Of a stretch of 5,246 bases of DNA, positions 1 to 5,220 are shown piece after piece (the stretch's first letter is position 1; the number at the start of each line of letters is the position of its first letter). A program made the translations under genes and the position numbers. The DNA is taken from the NCBI GenBank assembly GCA_023427825.1, contig JAEZAI010000540.1, forward strand, positions 1 through 5,246. The letters run 5' to 3'. Under the pieces are notes generated by a model. That model did not search any database. It saw nothing but the letters and a program-made list of their open reading frames with translations, and was not told the origin of the DNA. This stretch comes from Actinomycetes bacterium (GTDB taxonomy: Bacteria > Actinomycetota > Acidimicrobiia > Acidimicrobiales > Microtrichaceae).

Positions 1-305
1 AGACCGTCCGGAAGTGCGACCTGGACCTCGCGCCCGAGGCGCCGTGGCGGTGCCCCGCGGACTGCGCGGCGTTCACGCCCCGGCTGGCGGACGTGAACTG
101 GGCCCATGGCACGCTCGTGGTGCCCCCGACGCCGCCCGAACCGCCGAGCCTGGGCGAGGACACGTCGATCGCGGCGCTGCTCGACGAGGCCGAGGACATC
201 GTCAACGCGGCGGTGCCGCGGGTCCGGGCGGAGGTCGACGCCGACCGCCAGGAACAGGCCCGTCGCGACAACCGGGGCTGGAAGCGGTTCTTCCGCCGCA
301 AGTAG
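1..305 (+). CDS. 3' end of an unrecognised cysteine-motif protein (5' partial)
   Basis: I do not recognise this family. The open frame runs in from the left edge (first full codon at base 3) and ends at TAG 303-305, giving 100 visible residues. Seen: a cluster C-x11-C-x3-C (visible residues 5, 17 and 21, with the local context WRCPADC), then a Pro-rich linker (PPTPPEPP), an acidic amphipathic helix-like stretch (around residues 50-80, with LLDEAEDIV), and a strongly basic C-terminal tail ending WKRFFRRK. Third positions are almost all G or C, as in the neighbouring real genes, which supports this frame over the overlapping ones. The Met codon at 93 lies inside conserved-looking sequence and is not taken as the start. 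The cysteines could bind a metal, but with the N-terminus missing this is only a guess. It ends 113 bases before sufD and is separated from it by a promoter, so it is probably not part of the suf transcript. Confidence 0.72.
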   Translation, partial: TVRKCDLDLAPEAPWRCPADCAAFTPRLADVNWAHGTLVVPPTPPEPPSLGEDTSIAALLDEAEDIVNAAVPRVRAEVDADRQEQARRDNRGWKRFFRRK

Positions 306-312
306 GGCAATC

Positions 313-341
313 TCCGGCGGGCGAGCCGGACCGGCGCCGGA
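313..341 (+). terminator. Hairpin after the upstream gene, possible U-less terminator
   Basis: Seven bases after the TAG stop there is a stem TCCGGC (313-318), a six-base loop, and GCCGGA (325-330). A second copy of the 3' arm at 336-341 allows an alternative stem of seven pairs (313-319 with 335-341). No T-run follows. It may end the upstream transcript before the sufD promoter. In DNA this GC-rich, short stems also arise by chance. Confidence 0.3.
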
Positions 342-382
342 TGTGGAGGGTCGCGGGAGTGACGTCCGCCCGGGCCGTCGGC

Positions 383-419
383 TGAATATGCACTACGGCC
401 GTAGTGTAAATTTGGCCCG
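383..419 (+). promoter_or_regulatory. Leaderless promoter of the sufD operon
   Basis: An AT-rich island in otherwise GC-rich DNA carries TAAATT at 407-412, which matches the actinobacterial -10 pattern TANNNT. Counting seven bases from its last base puts the transcription start on base 419, the G of the sufD GTG codon. The messenger would therefore be leaderless, in keeping with the absence of any Shine-Dalgarno sequence before 419. The -35 box is poor: TGAATA at 383-388 with an 18-base spacer is the best I can find. A poor -35 fits a promoter controlled by a bound regulator, but that is inference. Confidence 0.6.
391..406. promoter_or_regulatory. Perfect 16-bp palindrome, probable operator of the suf operon
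   Basis: CACTACGGCCGTAGTG is an uninterrupted perfect inverted repeat. Flanking bases also pair in part (385-387 with 410-412). It fills the spacer between the proposed -35 and -10 boxes and abuts the -10 box, so a bound dimeric protein would block RNA polymerase. Suf operons are commonly controlled by iron-sulfur-sensing repressors (SufR, or IscR-like Rrf2 proteins). No regulator gene lies in the window, and I cannot match this half-site to a specific family. Confidence 0.6.
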
Positions 420-1753
420 TGGCCACTCCCGACACCGCTCCCGCCGCGAGCGCCGACGCCGCGCCGCCGTTCGTCGTCGCGGACCTGCCCGGACCCGACT
501 GGCTGCGCGCCCGGCGCGCCGACGGCCTGGATCGAGCCGGCCATCTGCCGCTGCCGAGCGACGAGGCCGAGGAGTGGCGCTACAGCCGCATCGCCGAGCT
601 CGACCTCCACCGGTTCCGTGCCGCTGACGCCGAACCCGTCGAGCCGGGGTCGGTCGACGTGCCACCCGCCGTCGGCGAGGTGCTCGCCGAGCTCGGCCCG
701 CTGTCGGGGCTGGTGGTGCTGGTCGACGGCCGCGTGGTGCACGCCGAGGCCGAGGGTGCGCCGTGGGACGCCGGGGTTCGCTTCGGCTCCAGCCACGACG
801 ACGCCGTCGAGGCCGAGGCCGTGCTGGGCGACGCCGCGGATCACCCGGTCGACCTGTTCGCGGCGTGGAACGACGGGTTGTCGGTGGAGCCGGTCGTCCT
901 CGACGTGCCGGCGGGGGTCGTGGTCGACCGCCCGTTCGCCGTCGTGAGCTTCGTGGCGACCGACGGCATCGCCACGTTCCCCCGGCTGTCGGTCCGTCTG
1001 GGTGAGAACGCCGAGGCGTCGCTCGTCGAGGTGCACCTCTCGGACGACGTGACCAGCCTGGTGGCGCCGGTCACCGAGCTGACCGTGGCGCCCGCCGGTC
1101 GGTTCCGCCACGCGGTGCTGCAGGACCTGGCCGAGTCGGTGTGGCAGCTCGGCTCGCTGAACGCCACCGTCGACCGCGACGCCACGCTCGACGTCGGGGT
1201 CGCTGCGCTCGGCGGCGACTACGCACGCCTGCGGCTGGACTGCCGCCTGCAGGGCCGCGGTGCCACCGGCAACCTGTCCAGCGTCTACCTGGGCGAGGAC
1301 GACCAGATGCTCGACCTGCGCACGTTCCAGGCGCACGAGGCGCCCGACACCACGTCGAACCTGCTGTTCAAGGGCGGCGTCGCCGACACGTCGCACTCCG
1401 TGTACACCGGTCTCATCCGGATCGCCCCCGGCGCCCGCGGCTCGAACGCCTTCCAGACGAACCGCAACCTCAAGCTGTCCGACGGCGCCTGGGCCGAGTC
1501 GGTGCCGAACCTGGAGATCGAGAACAACGACGTGCACTGCTCGCACGCCTCGACCGTCGGGCCGGTCGACCCCGACCAGCGCTTCTACCTGGAGTCCCGT
1601 GGCGTTCCCACGTCGGTCGCCGACCGCCTGGTCGTGGGCGGCTTCTTCGACGAGGTGCTCGACGACTTCCCGGTCCCGGCGCTGGTGAGCACGATCTCCG
1701 AGCGCATGGATCGCACCCTCGACCGTGCCCTGGGCCGGACGGTGGCGTCGTGA
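419..1753 (+). CDS. sufD: Fe-S cluster assembly scaffold protein SufD
   Basis: SufD is a cytosolic subunit of the SufBC2D complex, which builds iron-sulfur clusters; it binds SufC and pairs with SufB. The protein has 444 residues, normal for actinobacterial SufD. Seen: the N-terminal family signature LPLPSDEAEEWRYS (residues 43-56), a right-handed beta-helix core (about 155-400), and the C-terminal block CSHASTVG (374-381) followed by DQRFYLESRGVP (386-397). The His of CSH (H376) lies where SufD carries its conserved interface histidine. By hand alignment, the position of the SufB acceptor cysteine is N348 here, so this is SufD rather than SufB. Only two cysteines occur (C275, C374). The GTG start at 419 is chosen because the -10 box at 407-412 places the transcript start exactly there and no upstream in-frame start is better. 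Its stop overlaps the start of the ferredoxin gene by four bases. Confidence 0.95.
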   Translation: MATPDTAPAASADAAPPFVVADLPGPDWLRARRADGLDRAGHLPLPSDEAEEWRYSRIAELDLHRFRAADAEPVEPGSVDVPPAVGEVLAELGPLSGLVVLVDGRVVHAEAEGAPWDAGVRFGSSHDDAVEAEAVLGDAADHPVDLFAAWNDGLSVEPVVLDVPAGVVVDRPFAVVSFVATDGIATFPRLSVRLGENAEASLVEVHLSDDVTSLVAPVTELTVAPAGRFRHAVLQDLAESVWQLGSLNATVDRDATLDVGVAALGGDYARLRLDCRLQGRGATGNLSSVYLGEDDQMLDLRTFQAHEAPDTTSNLLFKGGVADTSHSVYTGLIRIAPGARGSNAFQTNRNLKLSDGAWAESVPNLEIENNDVHCSHASTVGPVDPDQRFYLESRGVPTSVADRLVVGGFFDEVLDDFPVPALVSTISERMDRTLDRALGRTVAS

Positions 1754-2124
1754 GCGCCGGGCCGTCCGAGGTCGTATCGGTGGACGTCGCCGCGCTGGAG
1801 GACCTGGAGGACCTCGAGGGGACCGCGTTCGAGGTGGCGGGTCGCAAGGTGTCGGTCGTGCGCATCGGTGACGACGTGTACGCCATCGGTGACACGTGCA
1901 GCCACGCCGAGGTGTCGCTGTCCGGCGGCATCGTCGACGAGGACGCCTGCACGATCGAGTGCCCCAAGCACGGCAGCGAGTTCGACCTCCGCACCGGCGA
2001 CGCGCTGACGCTGCCGGCGGTCCGACCCGTGCCGGCCTACACCGCCCGCGTCGTCGACGGTCGCGTCCTGGTGGACGTCGACGTCGTGTCGCCCGGGTCC
2101 GACCACGGGGAGGCCGTGTCGTGA
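1750..2124 (+). CDS. Rieske-type [2Fe-2S] ferredoxin of the suf operon
   Basis: This is a small soluble electron carrier of 124 residues, the size of dioxygenase-type Rieske ferredoxins. Seen: the cluster-binding motif C50-S-H52, then 18 residues, then C71-P-K-H74, in the family context CSHAEVSLSGG...CTIECPKHGSEFDLRTGDAL. Two Cys and two His would ligate one [2Fe-2S] centre. There is no signal peptide or membrane segment. An N-terminal LEDLEDLE stretch comes from a 9-base repeat. The GTG start at 1750 sits in a GTGA overlap with the sufD stop and has no clear Shine-Dalgarno, so it is probably translated by coupling. A Rieske ferredoxin between sufD and sufC is also known from Streptomyces suf operons, where automatic annotation often names it as a phenylpropionate dioxygenase ferredoxin. 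I see no dioxygenase here, so a role in cluster assembly (electron supply or cluster transfer) is the better inference, though unproven. Confidence 0.9.
   Translation: MSAGPSEVVSVDVAALEDLEDLEGTAFEVAGRKVSVVRIGDDVYAIGDTCSHAEVSLSGGIVDEDACTIECPKHGSEFDLRTGDALTLPAVRPVPAYTARVVDGRVLVDVDVVSPGSDHGEAVS
2107..2113 (+). promoter_or_regulatory. Ribosome binding site of sufC
   Basis: GGGGAGG lies inside the end of the ferredoxin gene, seven bases before the GTG at 2121. It supports that start and suggests that SufC can be translated independently of coupling, unlike the ferredoxin, which lacks such a site. Confidence 0.6.
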
Positions 2125-2942
2125 GCGAGCTGGTGATCGACGACCTCCGCGCCGAGGTCAGCGGACGGGAGATCCTCAAGGGCGTCACGTTGACCGTGCG
2201 CTCGGGTGAGGTCCACGCCGTCATGGGGCCGAACGGGTCCGGCAAGTCGACCCTGTCGCACGTGCTCATGGGCAAGCCCGGCTACACGGTGACCGGCGGC
2301 TCGGTCACGCTCGACGGCGTCGACCTCCTGGCGCTGCCCACGTGGGAGCGGGCGCGGACCGGCCTGTACCTGGCCATGCAGTACCCCACGGAGGTGCCCG
2401 GCGTCCGGGTCGCCGAGGTGCTGCAAGAGGCGTACGCCGCCGCCGGTCGCGACCCGGCGCTCGTGCCGGCCCGGCTGGAGCGCGAGGCCGACCTGATCGA
2501 CTTCGACCAGCGCTTCCTGGACCGTCCGCTCAACGTGGACCTGTCGGGCGGCGAGAAGAAGCGCAACGACACGCTGCAGCTCGGCGTGCTGGAACCCAAG
2601 ATCGCGATCCTCGACGAGCTGGACTCGGGTCTGGACGTGGACGCGCTGCGGGCGGTGTCGCGCCGCATCGAGGCCGCGACCGCCGGCGGCCTGGACGGCG
2701 GCGAGCCGCTCGGCGTGCTGGCGATCACCCACTACTCGCGCCTGCTGGAGGAGCTGCACCCCGACGTGGTGCACATCTTCGCCAAGGGCCGCATCCTCGA
2801 GTCCGGCGGACCCGAGCTGGCCGACCGGCTGGAGGAGTCGGGCTACGCGGCCTGGGTCGACGGCCTGGACGACGACGAGGAGCCGGGCGACGGCGCGGAG
2901 CCGTCCCGCCCCCAGATCGAGGACCCCTTCTTCGACCTCTAA
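2121..2942 (+). CDS. sufC: Fe-S cluster assembly ATPase SufC
   Basis: SufC is the ABC-type ATPase of the cytosolic SufBCD complex; ATP-driven dimerisation remodels SufB-SufD during cluster assembly. The protein has 273 residues. Seen in order: Walker A GPNGSGKST (36-44), Q-loop Q87 in AMQYPTEVPGV, the SufC-specific signature LSGGEKKRND (141-150), Walker B with catalytic glutamate ILDELDSGLD (163-172, E166), and H-loop H204 in AITHYSRLL. These are diagnostic of SufC rather than of a transporter ATPase. The residue after the catalytic ELD is Leu where other SufC proteins often have Ser or Thr. From about residue 249 there is an acidic, low-complexity tail ending EDPFFDL, beyond the usual SufC end. 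The GTG start at 2121 is set by the GTGA overlap with the ferredoxin stop and by a good ribosome binding site. No sufS or sufU follows, so the operon appears to end here. Confidence 0.96.
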   Translation: MSELVIDDLRAEVSGREILKGVTLTVRSGEVHAVMGPNGSGKSTLSHVLMGKPGYTVTGGSVTLDGVDLLALPTWERARTGLYLAMQYPTEVPGVRVAEVLQEAYAAAGRDPALVPARLEREADLIDFDQRFLDRPLNVDLSGGEKKRNDTLQLGVLEPKIAILDELDSGLDVDALRAVSRRIEAATAGGLDGGEPLGVLAITHYSRLLEELHPDVVHIFAKGRILESGGPELADRLEESGYAAWVDGLDDDEEPGDGAEPSRPQIEDPFFDL

Positions 2943-3030
2943 GGAGAGGGGTGCACAACGGCATCCCTCGTCGGTTCTGGGAGCGGAGATCCTCTGCTGG
3001 TCGGCGACCGATGGTGATCGTCAACGGCGC

Positions 3031-3056
3031 GTGAACTCTGCTCCGCTGCGGTTCAC
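3031..3056. promoter_or_regulatory. Inverted repeat GTGAAC-N14-GTTCAC overlapping the amidase promoter
   Basis: GTGAAC (3031-3036) and GTTCAC (3051-3056) form a perfect 6-bp inverted repeat with centres 20 bases apart, about two helical turns. The right arm overlaps the proposed -35 box TTCACA. This geometry would suit a dimeric regulator. A six-base arm with a free spacer can also occur by chance. Confidence 0.3.
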
Positions 3057-3087
3057 AGGCGATCGCGAGGTGCGTACGGTCGCCGGC
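3052..3087 (+). promoter_or_regulatory. Leaderless promoter of the amidase gene
   Basis: TTCACA (3052-3057) matches the -35 consensus TTGACA in five of six bases. After a 17-base spacer comes TACGGT (3075-3080), a TANNNT-type -10 box. The predicted transcript start at about 3087 is next to the GTG at 3088. This gives the amidase gene its own transcript, separate from suf, and decides between the possible starts 3031, 3070 and 3088. Confidence 0.6.
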
Positions 3088-4071
3088 GTGACCCACTCGA
3101 CGAGCGGCACCGCCCTCCGCGAGCTGACCTCGACCCCAGCGACCGTGCAGCCCGGCGTGTTCGACGGCGCCGTCCCGTCGGTGGCGACCGTGCGCTCCGG
3201 CGAGGCGTTCGCCGTCCGCACGCTCACCCGCACACCGCTCGGCCTCGACACGTACGAGCGGCTCGGACCGGCCATGCTGGCCATCGAGGCCGAGGGTCGG
3301 GAGTGGCTCGGGCCTCATCCGGTCCTCGGGCCGATCACGGTCGAGGACCACCCGGTCGGCTGCACCCTCCAGGTGGACCTGCTCGAGATCGAACCCGACG
3401 CAGCCGCGGGGTGGAACGGCGTGCGTGAGGGCTACGGCGTCCCGGGCCTGGAGGGCGCCTACGACGTGGAGTTGATCGACGTCGACGCCGAGCGTGGCGT
3501 GCTGTCGCTGCGGTCCGGCCTGATCCTGCCGCTGCGCCCGTTCTTCGGCGTGCTCGCCGTGCGACCCGACCCGGCGCTCGGACCGCTCGACACCGTTCCG
3601 CCGGGTCCGTTCGGCGGGAACCTGGACTGCCGGGAGCTGGTCGCAGGGGCCCGGCTGTTCCTGCCGACCTTCACCGAGGGCGCGGGCTTCCTCATCGGCG
3701 ACGGCCACGGCATGCAGGGCGACGGCGAGATCACGGAGACGGCGCTCGAGATGGCGATGCGGGGCGTGGTCCGCCTGACCAGCCGCCCGGAGCTCGACAC
3801 CGACCGCCCACTGGCCGCCACCCCGGACGCGACGATCTTCTTCGGGTGCGGGACGACGTTCGACGACGCGGCGCGGGACGTCATCACCCACGCGGCGGCC
3901 CGGGTCGCCGAATGGTCGGACCTCACCGACCACGACGCCTACCGGCTGTTCTCGCTCGCCTGCGACGTCCGCGTCACGCAGCTCGTCAACGGCGTGGTCG
4001 GGGCGCACCTGATCGTCCCGCGGCACGTGACCGAGCAGCTGACGGCCTGGCCGGAGTGGCTCCACCTCTGA
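3088..4071 (+). CDS. Acetamidase/formamidase family protein
   Basis: This is a probable cytosolic amidase of the FmdA/AmdA family, which hydrolyses formamide, acetamide or similar small amides to ammonia and the acid. The protein has 327 residues, typical of the family. Seen: GPITVEDHPVGCTLQVDLLEIEP...GW (81-109), PLRPFFGVLAVRP (148-160), the glycine-rich PPGPFGGNLDCREL (171-184), and the family hallmark GDGHGMQGDGEITETALE (204-221), whose His and acidic residues are the likely metal/active-site group. The substrate cannot be told from sequence. The start is GTG 3088. The frame is open upstream to GTG 3031, but GC at third positions drops clearly before 3088 (5 of 19 codons end in A or T, against 1 in the first 20 after it), and a promoter places the transcript start at 3087/3088. 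No urea- or amide-transport genes lie nearby, so the metabolic context is unknown. Confidence 0.9.
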   Translation: MTHSTSGTALRELTSTPATVQPGVFDGAVPSVATVRSGEAFAVRTLTRTPLGLDTYERLGPAMLAIEAEGREWLGPHPVLGPITVEDHPVGCTLQVDLLEIEPDAAAGWNGVREGYGVPGLEGAYDVELIDVDAERGVLSLRSGLILPLRPFFGVLAVRPDPALGPLDTVPPGPFGGNLDCRELVAGARLFLPTFTEGAGFLIGDGHGMQGDGEITETALEMAMRGVVRLTSRPELDTDRPLAATPDATIFFGCGTTFDDAARDVITHAAARVAEWSDLTDHDAYRLFSLACDVRVTQLVNGVVGAHLIVPRHVTEQLTAWPEWLHL

Positions 4072-4120
4072 ACCCGCCGTGCTCGGCCGGCCGGATCCCG
4101 CCGGTTCTCCTCTCGGGAGG
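4070..4120. terminator. Weak hairpins between convergent genes
   Basis: An imperfect stem pairs GAACC-C-GC (4070-4077) with GC-C-GGTTC (4100-4107), with one C-C mismatch, around the self-complementary core GGCCGGCC (4085-4092). A small hairpin CCTC-TCGG-GAGG follows at 4109-4120. There is no T-run on either strand. It sits where the amidase and the minus-strand oxidoreductase converge, so it could terminate both transcripts, but the stems are not strong evidence in such GC-rich DNA. Confidence 0.25.
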
Positions 4121-4147
4121 GCGACGAGGGCTGTCCGCGAGGCGCCC

Positions 4148-5119
4148 CTATGGAGCGAGGAGGGAGCGGAAGGCTCGGAGCTCGCGTGCCGGGTCCGAGC
4201 CCATCGGCGCGTACACGAACTCGGTCACGCCGCTCGCCTCGGTGTCGGCCAGCCGGGCCCGGAGGTCGTCGGCCGTGCCCGTCCAGGTCGTCGCGGCGAC
4301 CAGGTCGGGCGTGACCGCGGCGCGGTCCCGGTCGGTCATGAAGGCGAAGTGGCCCTCGTGGGTGTGCAGGTGGCGCTCCGCCTCGGGGAACTCCTCGATC
4401 GCGGCGCGCCACGTGGCGCCGCCCTCGAACCCGTCGAGCAGCTCCGGGCCCGCCTCGTACATGCCGTGGAACACCACGGCGCCGCCCGGCCCGGCGGCGT
4501 CCATCACCCGCTCCGAGTCGAGCGGCTCGCCGTCCTCGAGCACGGTCCCGTAGCCCAGCAGCGCGCAGCGATCCCAGCCCTCCTGACCGCCGAAGATCGA
4601 CATCACGCCGTCGGCCCCGATCGCCGCCGCCACACCGCGGCCCTTCGGCCCGTTGGCGCCGACGATCACGTCGACGGCCCCCGGCCGGTCGGCCACGAAG
4701 CCGTCGGGGTGGATCATCCGGCAGACGGCGCCGTCGATCTCCACGGTCTCGCCCCGCAGCAGTCCGACGAACTGACGCAGGTACTCCTCGGTCGCGGCCC
4801 ACGTCATGGGCTGCTGACCCATCACGAACCGACCCGTGAAGCCGGTCCCGAGCGCCACCGCCACCCGGCCCGGCGCCAGTCGGGCCAGCTCCGCGGTCGC
4901 CGCCGCGTTGACCATGGGGTGCCGCAGCGACGGGACCAGCACCCCCGGTCCGAGCCCGATCCGCGAGGTGGCGTCCGCGCAGCGCGCCAGCGCCATCCAC
5001 ACGTCGCCGTAGAGCCCGGGCGAGTCGTACACCCACGCCCGCTCGTAGCCGAGCTCCTCGGCCAGTACGACCAGCTCGACGAGGTCGGGACGGGGCGGGA
5101 AGGCACAGCTCAGCTCCAT
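4148..5119 (-). CDS. Luciferase-like, probably F420-dependent oxidoreductase
   Basis: This is a member of the bacterial luciferase-like (LLM) TIM-barrel superfamily, 323 residues, cytosolic. Actinobacterial members of this type usually use cofactor F420, sometimes FMN, to reduce or oxidise small organic substrates; the substrate here is unknown. Seen: LAEELGYERAWVYDSPG (19-35), the superfamily block SRIGLGPGVLVPSLRHP (52-68), the ATAELARLAPGRVAVALGTG region (74-93), and VDVIVGANGPKGRGVAAAIGADGVM (149-173), which resembles the substrate/cofactor-binding strand of methylenetetrahydromethanopterin-reductase-like members. The reading ends at TAG (complement of 4148-4150). The ATG at 5119-5117 is chosen because a TANNNT box lies just upstream and the family N-terminus normally begins within a few residues of the first strand (MELSCAFP). 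It is convergent with the amidase gene and divergent from the gene at 5221. F420 use is inferred from the family; I see no decisive residue. Confidence 0.88.
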   Translation of the reverse strand: MELSCAFPPRPDLVELVVLAEELGYERAWVYDSPGLYGDVWMALARCADATSRIGLGPGVLVPSLRHPMVNAAATAELARLAPGRVAVALGTGFTGRFVMGQQPMTWAATEEYLRQFVGLLRGETVEIDGAVCRMIHPDGFVADRPGAVDVIVGANGPKGRGVAAAIGADGVMSIFGGQEGWDRCALLGYGTVLEDGEPLDSERVMDAAGPGGAVVFHGMYEAGPELLDGFEGGATWRAAIEEFPEAERHLHTHEGHFAFMTDRDRAAVTPDLVAATTWTGTADDLRARLADTEASGVTEFVYAPMGSDPARELRAFRSLLAP

Positions 5120-5120
5120 G

Positions 5121-5133
5121 GGCGGCGAACCTA
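5121..5133 (-). promoter_or_regulatory. -10 region of the oxidoreductase gene, near-leaderless
   Basis: On the minus strand TAGGTT (complement of 5128-5133) fits TANNNT. Seven bases downstream puts the transcript start at about 5121, two bases before the ATG. I find no Shine-Dalgarno sequence and no convincing -35 box. Confidence 0.45.
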
Positions 5134-5207
5134 GCGCCCGCCACGGGTCGAGCCGGGTGCGTCGAAGGGCCCCCGACGTCGGCCGACCGCGGACCGGCCG
5201 GCGGGCG

Positions 5208-5220
5208 TAGCCTCCCGCGC
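5208..5220 (+). promoter_or_regulatory. -10 region of the gene starting at 5221, leaderless
   Basis: TAGCCT at 5208-5213 fits TANNNT, and seven bases on gives a transcript start at 5220, next to the ATG at 5221. No Shine-Dalgarno sequence precedes the ATG. The -35 region is not recognisable. Confidence 0.45.

Noticed and set aside
1141..1749. Upstream extension of the ferredoxin frame into sufD
   Set aside because: The extension is an Arg/Pro-rich shadow of sufD. Ferredoxin-like sequence begins only after GTG 1750, which also forms the GTGA overlap.
1795..1818. 9-base tandem repeat CTGGAGGAC in the ferredoxin gene
   Set aside because: Only two exact copies and a degenerate third, encoding LEDLEDLE in a variable N-terminus. 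It is a simple repeat with no sign of a special role.
2729..2734. A CACTAC half-site of the suf palindrome inside sufC
   Set aside because: It encodes the conserved H-loop (ITHYS) and has no matching second arm, so it is chance.
2037..4065. Long minus-strand open frames opposite sufC and the amidase gene (2037-2774 and 2725-4065)
   Set aside because: They mirror real plus-strand genes with clear family motifs. Their translations are Arg/Gly/Pro/His-rich with no recognisable motif, as expected for antisense frames in very GC-rich DNA.
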